Assembly: GCA_001695595.3 (NCBI GenBank)
Contig: MBPM02000047.1
Coordinates: 124,001-188,000 of the forward strand
Length of the DNA stretch: 64,000 nucleotides
Source: Plasmopara viticola
Taxonomy: Eukaryota; Oomycota; Peronosporomycetes; Peronosporales; Peronosporaceae
Direction of reading: 5' to 3'
In this document: positions 47,935 to 57,474 of the stretch, in pieces
How positions within the stretch are numbered: the stretch's first letter is position 1
Layout of the letters: each line of letters begins with the position of its first letter
Notes under the pieces: generated by a model
What the model was told of the DNA's origin: nothing
What the model saw: the letters and a program-made list of their open reading frames with translations, nothing else
Databases searched by the model: none
Program-made: the position numbers and the translations under genes

Positions 47935-50575
47935 CAGCAGCCGGAGACTTAACGCTTTTCCAGGTTCATCATTAGAAGCGCCACTTACACCTAACGACTT
48001 CTATTACGCCATTATACACACGGCATGTGGAAAAAGCCCAGGACATGATGGCCTGCCAGCTGAATAATATCAACTTTTCCCCTCCCAATGGGATCTGGTG
48101 CTTGAACTGGCTTACGCTTCCTAACTCCGGCTCGGACGCATACCTAAAATTCAACGCCGCGCTTACCTATCCTTATTGCACAAAAAGGGTAGTCGTTCGG
48201 ATCCCAAGAACTACCGCCCACTCACTCTACTATATAATGACGCCAAGTTTGGTCCAAAAGCCTTGGCTTACCGGCTTAATCAAGTTTTACCTGCACTTTT
48301 AGGAGACGACCAATTTGGGTTTGTGCCTGATCGGGATATCCGCCACGCATTACGTTGCTTTTTGGATCTCCAAATTCACTGCACTAATTGTGATTCGCGG
48401 ACCCCTTCTGGTGCCATTTGCTTCGATTTCGCGAAGGCATTTGACAGTGTCAACTGGCAAGCTCTTGACCTCGTTCTACAGCACTGGGGATCTGGTGAAA
48501 TATTTCGTCGCTGGGTTCGACGTTCTTTAATGGGACATTGGTACAAGTTCTCATAAACAATTCTCGCTCACGTTTTTTCAGTTTGGGAGTAGGCGTTCGC
48601 CAAGGGGACCCGCTATCTCCAGGTCTCTTTGTCCATTTTATTGAGCCCCTACTTTGTTATCTTCGGTCAAAAATCAAGAATTATCTAATAAGATACGAGA
48701 CAGTTCTCATCACATTATCAGCTTTGCAGACGATGTTACTGGGCTTGTCAATGATCTACACCAGGCTCCATTATTCCTCGCCAGGGTTCAAGACTTTTGC
48801 AGTGCAACAGGCATGAAAAAAACAGTTATATTTCCGCTTGGATTCTGTACATCGGCCGACTCCAGTTTACTACAAACTTTGTCCAACATTGGACCTCGAA
48901 CTTTGAGCAATAAAGAACACACTACGCTTCTGGGAATACAAGTGGGACCCCAGTGCCGGCCAAGCTTACAACTCAATCAACTACTAATCAGATTTCAAAA
49001 GCTCTGCGTGGATTGGCGTTGGAGAGCCCGAACTTTACAAGGTCGCGTTCTATTGCTAAAGACAATGATACAGTCTATATATGGCATTTCTTGAGCGTGC
49101 AATTGGTTTCCAAGGAGGAATTAAAACTTTTTGATCCTCTCATGAAGAATTTTATCAACAACACTCCATCATCAACAACAACGGAATCATTTCCCAGCAA
49201 GTGGCACTCCGTGCACTACACTGCTGGGGGCTAAGATCTTCACACTATATCAGACTCGGTTGAGCTGCTCCTTGAAAGTTATACGACAGCTTATTCGGCA
49301 CTGCAGACAAAGGGTTGGTTCTCATCCTAAATGGTTCCTCCCTGCACAAGCTGCCTAAGACTTGGCTCTTCAAGGTCAAGGCATTGGCTTAGAATTCTAT
49401 ACATGCCTCTTCGAATCTCGACTACTCCATCTCGTTGGAAAGGTGTACCGAGCTATTGGCAACGCGCGCTTTCATTATGGACAACTAAAATTTTGCCTAA
49501 GCTTGCAAACGCCAACCCGGTCTTTACTAAGCTAACTTGGCCAATTTGGAATAATGTCTTCCTACGTTTTTCTTCTGGACGGAAAAGCCTGACATTACTT
49601 CATCGAAAAGCTTGCCAGTATTTATCCCATCACGAAATTAAACGAATTTATACCTTTTGTCAGTGTTTTGGCTGGGTTCCTGACATCGTAACGCTTCGAG
49701 AGGCTTTATCCGGGTCTTCTATATAATCTCTTCGCTCTCTTAATCGAGTGGCTGAAAGTTTTGGCGCCGAGACAAAAATCCCTTCTCACTATGGCACGTT
49801 TGCTATCTACCCGGCTCCCCCAGCATCCTTTCTTTCCGCTTTTCATATATGGAAATTTGACGAGTACGACATTGTTTATGTGGATAACGACTTAGTTCGC
49901 CGCCTTCTTCACGCGAATATACCAACCCAACTTCCGATACAGTCCCCGGGTCTTGACAATTTCGAGCTACCCATTTATTACTGGTCTACACAACGACGGC
50001 TTCAACGTGATATTCTCCCCGTCTTTTCAGATTTTCTGTTTCGACTTCAACATAATGGATTGGGATTTCGCTACAAATTTGGCTGGCATACTCATGACAT
50101 ACAATGTGTTCATGGCTGTTTTGAAACTGAAACTCCTAAACACTTACTATGGGATTGATATCCAGCAAAACGTATTTGGCGAATATTTCTTCCCCCAATT
50201 GAATGAATCTTTGCTACTACGGTTCGCTGGGAGCACGCTCTATTTCTGGTCGACTTAAGTGTGCGAAGTTTTCGCCAGCATATTTATGGCGTCAATCTGC
50301 CTATTCGATTTTTCATATTTTTCGATGCTGTATTCTACGGACATTGTGGATAAACCGTAACAAGGCATTTTACAACGCACCTTGTCTTAAATTTATAAGC
50401 TTTTTTCGACAGTGCTTTACAATGATACGCCTCCATTTACAGCGGCTATTAAATGTTCTTACGCATTCACGGCTCGCAAACTCGCACCGATACAAGTTTC
50501 AGCTAAACTCGTTTAAACATGAATGGAACCGGCTTTTTTTCGAATACCTATTTATCATGTATTCTAGCGCCTAAC
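47935..50575 (+). mobile_element. 5'-truncated, frameshifted non-LTR (LINE-type) retrotransposon
   Basis: Across several frames the plus strand encodes reverse-transcriptase blocks in the right order. CGKSPGHDGLPAE lies near 48020-48060 and KNYRPLTLLYNDAK near 48205. Next are FDFAKAFDSVNW (48422-48457), GVRQGDPLSPG (48592-48624) and SFADDV (near 48717-48736), the last being the catalytic ADD block. A C-terminal zinc-knuckle-like CVHGCFETETPKHLLWD follows near 50104-50155, and then a basic tail. No endonuclease domain is visible upstream, so the copy is 5'-truncated, which is usual for LINEs. An internal stop (PAE-stop-YQ) and at least four frame changes show that it is dead. No clear poly(A) tail or target-site duplication was found; the ends are approximate. 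Confidence 0.85.
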
Positions 50576-53049
50576 TTTTGAATTTATTTCACTCGATCAT
50601 AGTGAATTTCAAGCACTATACTATTGGGTTTGACCATAAGTACTTTCTTCATTGAAAATGCGAAACTGCTTCAGTTTAACTTCTCGCGGATGTGGAGTTT
50701 CAATTACGAAAATCGCTATGATTCACGATCCACGCTTTCTAAGCTTTTGCACGCTTTACGCTTTACAAGTTTTATAAGCTGTATTGCGCTTTTAAATCGT
50801 TTCATGCTTTATCAACTTGATCGCGTTTTTACGCTTTATAAGTACTATAAGCTTTGTTACGCTTTATTAGCCTTTATACGCTTCTTACTTTTATTTCTTA
50901 ATCCGAATGTGGAACTAATTCAGCTCTTTTCTCGCGCGGTCACAAGATAACTTATAATTTGGGGTGACCGCTTTCGCGATACATGCTAGTCATCTTTCAA
51001 GACCAGCGGGCTTTTCACGCTTTATTGCGCTTCAAGCCTTTCGCTCCTTATTTGAGCGCAGAACTGAATTTAGTTCTTTCCTTGCGCGAATGCAAGGTTA
51101 TTTAATTTTGGGGTGATCGCTTTCGCGATACATGCCTGTCATCTTTTGAGACCGGCGGTTACACTTAGCTATCGACTTCCGCGCTTTCAAGTTATTCCGA
51201 TTCCATACCAACTTCTTCTGCCAAAACAAAACTCAAGATCTAAAGAAGATTCGTCTTCATCATAACCATTCGAGTCCGAGTGTTGCCAGGAGATAACTCC
51301 GTTTGGCTAAAGGAAGCAGACTTTTCCAAGCAAATAGTGGAGCCACGTAAACTGGTCAGGTAAAAGGCTTCCCACCACGCAAAATTGTCACATGCTTTGT
51401 TTTTATACCACAAAGTGATATTAAAACGTGCGCTCACGCCCCAAAAGGCGTGGTGTTAGTTCGAGTAAGACCAGCTCTGTGAATGGCGCAGCACCCTCCC
51501 CGCACATCAACACGTTGATGTGAAATAAATTTCACTCTTACCTCAAGTTACGACTAGAACGCTCTCCACAAAGTTCAGGAATCCGCTTTCACTGAGGATT
51601 TTGATACTTCATTGCACGACTCAGTTACACTTCAGAAGGTAACTTAGTTATCTTTTAGCTCATCTAATTAAGATTTAAAGTATAATGTCACGTTTCTTAA
51701 CCAAAGCTCGTAGGAGCTCGCAGAAAAAATATTATTTCACTCAACAAGTTTTTGCACAACAGCTCCTCCACCGTTCTAAACCACAACTCACACTTTGTTC
51801 GCTTTGATAACACATCTCAACTGTGGCAAAAATGCCTTTTTATATATTTTGCAACCATGCTTATCATGTAAACAGTGATGTGCGTGGTTGCGCGCACTAA
51901 ACAATGTTTTTAAATGCCCATACACATGACCATGGCGTACAAGTATCATGTCAGCTCTCATATGGTGAATCCCTAACTGTGCGCGCACCAAGACTTGGTC
52001 CTTGTTATAAATTTAAGAAAATCCCACATGCACTACGCGAGATGTACAGCGACATGCTTGTACTGTGCTTTTTATCAGGTTATTATGGGATAACATCTGC
52101 TGGGTGGGTTGCATAGATTCTCTGGATGCATATGCCTAGGTACAATCCATATCAATGTGCTCCATATATTCTTGAATACCCGCCATGATGCAGTATGCCA
52201 TGCGGTGCAAAGTAATTTATTTAGGTTGGTTGCTAGATTGTTTTGCCGGAAATTTATGGAAGTGATGCCAGCAAACGATATAAGACTCGATCGAATGCTA
52301 GGAATCCCAAGGCAAAAGTGTCGAAGATTTTTTTTGAAATTGGTAATGCACGTATCACTGCCGTAGTACTCTATTGCCATACCTTCACAATTTGTGACTT
52401 TATTTGTCCGATTTATTTTGAGTGCAAGTTGGCTTCTTCCTCTTTAGTGACCTATCTCGGGTGCGACAACTATGTCATCATCATGCAGAGTACAATCTGT
52501 AAGTAACACTAGCAGATGTCCATGCACAATTTCTATGCACGGGTACGTAACAACTAGGATCGGCGGCTATTGTATGTGACCCAATATTTTATAACTCCTG
52601 CTACATCTTTTTTTATTTGCAGGCAGTAATTCTATTCGGACGTGCATTTGCTTTCGCTTGTCATTCCAGTGCATGGAGCGCACAAATGACGAAAAGGCGC
52701 ATCTGAGACCGCTACACACCGTGGTACCTGCTCGTCTTTTTCGACAATAGCAAACAAAAAGAAGCTGGATTGCTTGGCAGCTCACAATTTATCGCTCTTC
52801 CACTGTACAACCTATGGCGTTCGGGACACAGGATTTTATAAGCAGGAAGGGCAGGTGTAGAAACTAGCAGCACCGACACGACACTACAACAAGCACCTAA
52901 AATTTTCAAGCACAGACTGAACAAGAGCAGATCATTGACCATTGGCTTTCTCGCTGTTCAAGAATAAATAACCTTAAGCCGTACCCACCACCACACTAAG
53001 CGGTTTGACATTCAGGCCCAAACGCCATCGATAAAATTACAAGAACTTT
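50576..53049. other. Intergenic with tandem repeats near the left end
   Basis: No gene recognised. The part from about 50700 to 51165 is repetitive (listed separately). A small palindrome (CATCAACACGTTGATG) lies near 51506-51521. The right end precedes the serine-rich gene at 53050. Confidence 0.5.
50700..51165. repeat. ACGCTTT-rich array and 149-bp tandem duplication
   Basis: Between about 50728 and 51030 the heptamer ACGCTTT and close variants recur many times. Two diverged copies of a longer unit are offset by about 149 bp: GGGGTGACCGCTTTCGCGAT at 50961 and GGGGTGATCGCTTTCGCGAT at 51110, with similarity continuing on both sides (TACATGC, GTCATCTTT, GACC-GCGG). The repeats lie directly behind the LINE relic. 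Confidence 0.7.
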
Positions 53050-53724
53050 ATGGCCAAGGTCAAACAACTCGTATTCTCCAAGCCGCTACTGCCAAACTCC
53101 GCGACCATTTCTTCGGCAGCCGCGGCGTCTGCAGCTTCGAAAATAAAAAGCAATTTTTCCACAGTCACCAAGCTCCCAAAAGCATTAAAGCGCACGCCAA
53201 GCGGAGCCACGAGTAAAGATCCACCAGATTGTGTGTTATCGCCGTCTAGATCCAGCACCACGTCATCTCTTGAAGGGGAGGCCAAGGCGAATAATAGCGG
53301 AAAGTTTGGCATTTCGTCGCTCATGCACATTCGAACGAATTTTATGGAAAAAAGTAACTCAAAGTCGACGGAGTCGAGCGACTTTGTGGACTCGCCTCAA
53401 TCGCAACGCAGCAACAATGACGGCGGCGAAGAACCAGCTCCATCTCGGCAGATAACATCAGCCATCGACTCTGCTTCGCGATTTGTGATGGGAGTGCCGA
53501 CGTTGCTGAGACACGCTGTTACGAATAACCAATTGCTCAATGGCGCGCATGCCTCCACTACAAAGTCATCGAATGCCAACGCAAGTTTAACTTCGCATAG
53601 TGACTGCTCCGAAGATGATCAAGAAGAAAACGACCGACACTCGTTGCTCATGATGCTGCAGGTGCCTGAAGCTACAAATGCACTTATTCCATTGATGGCG
53701 GTCGGCGAGGCTTGGTGGAAGTAG
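53050..53724 (+). CDS. Serine-rich protein of unknown function
   Basis: Single frame of 224 aa from ATG to TAG, GC-richer than its flanks. I do not recognise a family. The first half is basic and Ser/Ala/Lys-rich (ISSAAAASAASKIKS). The middle contains many Ser-Pro and Ser-Ser pairs, which suggests disorder and phosphorylation. An acidic run (SDCSEDDQEEND, about 191-202) precedes a more ordered-looking C-terminus (SLLMMLQVPEATNALIPLMAVGEAWWK). No signal peptide or membrane segment. Its stop lies 271 bp before the Derlin stop, in convergent orientation. Composition and length make a real gene likely. Confidence 0.65.
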   Translation: MAKVKQLVFSKPLLPNSATISSAAAASAASKIKSNFSTVTKLPKALKRTPSGATSKDPPDCVLSPSRSSTTSSLEGEAKANNSGKFGISSLMHIRTNFMEKSNSKSTESSDFVDSPQSQRSNNDGGEEPAPSRQITSAIDSASRFVMGVPTLLRHAVTNNQLLNGAHASTTKSSNANASLTSHSDCSEDDQEENDRHSLLMMLQVPEATNALIPLMAVGEAWWK

Positions 53725-53995
53725 CTTGCTACATTTTTCTTTCATTATTTGTGTATGCGTGTCATGTTGTATTAGTGCTAGTGTACAGTCGCTATCGGTA
53801 GCTGTCGTCTACTTTTGCGGAAGAAGCAAAACCCGACGTGTAATTGTCACTGTGCAAAAGCAGCTTTCTATGACCAATATTTTATTGTAATAGAAAAAGT
53901 GTTTGCGTTCTATTTTTGGTTTACAAAGCAGTCTGCTCAGATAATATAACAAGCTGTCTGCTATGTAATTGCTCGTGTGTCGTTCAAGGTCCTGC

Positions 53996-55101
53996 CTAAT
54001 CTGCGTGGTCGTGGTGATCAGCATCACCTACACCGCCAAAATCATTAATTACCTGTTCACCGTCAGCAGCTACAGGGCGCGGATCAATTAAGTAGCGACT
54101 AACAATTAAACGTAGAAAAGAAACGCGTGAATTCCTGCATTTTATCATCTTGCCGCACTCAATCTCGAGATGAACGTACATGATGCGAGGTGTTGCAAGC
54201 GGTCGTTGGGTTTTCCAGCCTCGAATACTAGCAATGATAGGATACACATCTGCAGAATGCCAAAGTTAGGAGAGACACCATGGCAAAATGTACATATACT
54301 ATTCCTGCGTACCTTCCAAAAAATAATAGATATGCCCAACAATGATACCAATTATATCCGTCGTCGGGCTATTTCCCAGAAGGATTGAAAAAAAAAATAG
54401 CACCCATGGTAGGTAGGGTGCTGTGAACGGGAACAGGCCGAGAAAGCTCATCCGTACGTGCTCGTTACGTCGACCCCAGAGGTACACCATCATAAATGTC
54501 AAAGACGAACCAAGAAAGTGAATGTTTACAAAAGGCGCCACCAGCTGCAAGCATCGAATCACAGTACAGTTAAAACCACTGCCTATACGCACACACTTTA
54601 CCCATGCAACCTTGACGTACAATCATAAATACGGCGCCCAGCAACAACATGTAGACAAAGTCCGCTGTCCTACCTCGAAATGAACCCTCCTCTAGCAGTC
54701 TGCAATAGCGGACACTAAGCACATTTCAAACATTGCAAATCACGTCAATCGACTACAATTAGGCTTCCAGCAGCATGTACAAGCTCCAGTAGCCACGTAC
54801 ACAAAGTACATGTGAAATAAGAAGTCAAGGCTAAAGAGCCCAAAGAACAAAAAGTTGGTCAACAGTCGCCATACCTGTTTGATATGGGCATGAATTACGA
54901 AGAAGCTTCAGCATGATTGGAACAGTCGATTGAAGTAGCAGTACGTACTTGTCCCTTAAAGAAGATGAGGTTAAAGTTGAAATAAAGCGAGAATGGCGAC
55001 ACTAGATCCAACGCGCACGCCGTGGTCGTAAGAAACGAGCCTGTAAGGTACAACCGCGACACAACGGGAATCTCGTAATACCATTCGAGTGGGTCGTTCA
55101 T
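53996..55101 (-). CDS. Derlin (ER-associated degradation membrane protein)
   Basis: Exons in coding order: 55101-54949, 54874-54801, 54714-54621, 54544-54313, 54249-53996; 268 aa. The family is clear: N-terminal [20 protein letters not shown], the conserved Trp-Arg of QVWRLLTNF (residues 53-54), [28 protein letters not shown] and the final membrane block [15 protein letters not shown]. Derlins are rhomboid pseudoproteases of the ER membrane that help extract misfolded proteins toward p97 and the proteasome. Introns are 74, 86, 76 and 63 nt, GT-AG. In the last exon a 45-nt GT...AG stretch (about 54128-54172) could be a further in-frame intron, giving 253 aa; I cannot decide. The acidic His-rich tail (ADHHDHAD) differs from the usual SHP box. 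It starts 39 bp from the divergent ubiquitin-ligase gene. Confidence 0.9.
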
Positions 55102-55140
55102 GGTTGCGAGGGTATATGTCCTCTGTCTGAGTGTTGTAAA
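55102..55140. promoter_or_regulatory. 39-bp divergent spacer between Derlin and ZSWIM2-like start codons
   Basis: The two ATGs lie head to head with only 39 bp between them, so the start sites must overlap or lie partly inside the neighbouring gene. The spacer has no obvious box. Co-regulation is inferred from the arrangement. Confidence 0.5.
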
Positions 55141-57458
55141 ATGATGCCACCTGGCGAAAATAATCCCCGGGCCACGTTCTTAAACCCGCGGGTCACCTTG
55201 TCCCGCGGGACCCAAAATGACCTTCACTCTATTTTAGATGCGCATTCTAAGATGAACCGACTGTTACCATATCGAGGCAAGGTTTCGGAGGAAGTAGCGG
55301 CACGTATTGCACAGACGCTCAGCTCTACCATGTACTTAGTGCAGACAATAGGTCCTACGTCTTATGTGGTACGGCTACTTCATTTAAGCTGCATACTACC
55401 ACGAGCCTAACGCATTAGCAATTTTAGATTCAAGAACAGAATTGCGACAAGAAATACAAAGTACTCATTGGATCGATGCAGTCCTGCAGCTGCGGTACAG
55501 CTGACATATGCATCCACATCCTATTCGTCATGCTCAAAGTTTTTCGAGTGCCACCGACGGCACCCGTTGTGTGGCAAAAGTCACTCATTGATTCAGAGGT
55601 AGGCGCAAGATAGGCTTTGATGATTTAAAGTATATCCAACTTGTGCAGTGGTGTCGTTGCTATAGATTGAAACGTTGCTTGGAGGCGGATTTAGGCAAAA
55701 GTCGAGGCCAGCTTTGTTGCCATGTAGGACGAAGCGCAAAGAGAAAGCTGCAGCCTGTACTTCTAAAGATGCAGACATAGATCGACTCAAGTTGGTAGAG
55801 GGAGAAGTATGCGCTATTTGTCAGGAAGATATGAACGATAATCAACCGCTTACGTATTGCCGCAAAGGGTATGAATACATTTCTGTGATTTAGACGTAGT
55901 CTGTACTTACATGAGCTTGTTGTTGCAGTTGTGGCAACAATTTTCACATGGAATGCATGAAGGTTTTCGGAGAGAGTCGACGTCAGTCAAACGATCACAT
56001 TGTTTGTCCATTGTGTCGCCAGGATTGGGGCAATGAAGCTTTGACAGTTTTGCAAAAGGAGATAAAGGCAGCAAACAGAGCTCCAAACGTTCACAAGGGA
56101 ACTCTGTGCAGAAAATGCAAGACAAAACCACTTCGGTGTGAACGGTATCGGTGTGTTCAGTGTAAGAACGTGGACCTGTGCGCACGTTGCTTTAAATCAA
56201 ACGTCCACATAAAGCATGCGTTTGTGATGAAGCAAAATGTTTTCGACCCGTGGATTCCAGCGTTGCGTGAAACCCAGCCTCGAACAGCTATTAGCACAGA
56301 TATCATACGAGATTTGGAAACTCGCGAGCTTTCAACAAACGATTACGATGTGCTACTGCAACTTGATGATGGAGGTAAAATATCCATACAAGACTATCTG
56401 ATGAAAGTCGTCTCTGGAACAAAAACTAGTGCCGAAAGAGCTAAAACATTTGGTGAGTCTGAAGCAACATGTTCGCTCTGCGCTCAGAGTCTTCGATTAA
56501 AAGCTGCTTTGCATTCAACATCGTGTGGGGTGCGTCGATATTTTCCTAGTTTGTATTGTTTAAATTCTCGTGTCTTACATCACGTTCGTGACGTTCGTGG
56601 TGTTCGTAGCATGTTTTCCATGAAAGCTGTCTTGCTAGGTCAATTCTGTCTCAAGATTATAAATGCCCGTTTCCTCGGTGTGGCCTTGCACTGCTGCCCG
56701 GCTTGCTATACTTACAGCAAAAAGACGATACAAGCAAAAAGATGCAGCTTGCAGAGTCTAAGCTGGAATCGCCAAAAATACCAAATTTGGACGCTTCATT
56801 TATCGTAATGGGACTAAGCCAGCAGCATACAGACGCCCAAACTTCAAGGATTACAATTGATGGAATGATCTCTCATCGTGCAACTAGGCAGTTTGGTGTT
56901 CGTAAATCCAACAGATTACCGTCATTGCCTGGTTCAATTCATTTTGGTTCAGGCGATATTCCGCTTGTACGTCCCAGCGCCGATTTACCTGCGTTATTTT
57001 CTTCACCGTCAAATCAGCAGAATGTGATCAAAATGAGCTCTGCGAAATGTTCTACTCAGCAATCGAAGAAAGAATTCACCAAGCGAACGCAGTTAGAAAA
57101 TGGTCCTCCTCTTTTTGATCAGATACAAGGTCATTCTTGGTTCCAAAACGATAGCAAAAAAATAAAAGCTCATATCATCCGTGAAGAAAATAATTGCGCC
57201 GAGCTGAAGGCTGTCACACGATTCCAGAAGCAAAGACTGCTTCTAAAGAGGCAAGGGCAGAGCCAAAACGACAAAAACTGCGTATTTCCAATCAGAAATG
57301 GATTAACTCGTGCAGACGAAACAGAGGTTCATCGACTACCAATCATTCGAAATCACCCAGAGCAGTGCAGCAACAACGTAAAGCAAAAGTTGATGATTAG
57401 ACGCCAGGTTTCAGGCACTCCTATACATTTATTTGTAGGCGACAAATCGTCTACGTAA
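55141..57458 (+). CDS. ZSWIM2-like E3 ubiquitin ligase (SWIM, RING, ZZ, RING)
   Basis: Exons: 55141-55368, 55428-55598, 55666-55868, 55929-56529, 56610-57458; 683 aa, frame kept at each join. SWIM finger C96-S-C98-x5-C104-I-H106 after KYKVLIG. First RING about 182-230 (CAICQEDMNDNQ, CGNNFHMEC, CPLC). ZZ finger about 252-300 (CRKCKTKPLRCERYRC, DLCARCF). Second RING about 385-433 (CSLCAQSL, SCGHVFHESC, CPFPRC). The order and the sequence of the first RING match animal ZSWIM2, an E3 ligase known from testis; length is also close (human about 633). Residues 435-683 are basic, Ser/Gln-rich and unassigned. Introns of 59, 67, 60 and 80 nt are GT-AG, and three of the four joins complete a zinc-finger block. 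Substrates are unknown. Confidence 0.9.
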
Positions 57459-57474
57459 ATTAAGTTTACTAAAT

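Noticed and set aside
51420..51545. Possible LTR end with small palindrome
   Set aside because: Only one copy is visible, with no matching partner, primer-binding site or internal coding region.
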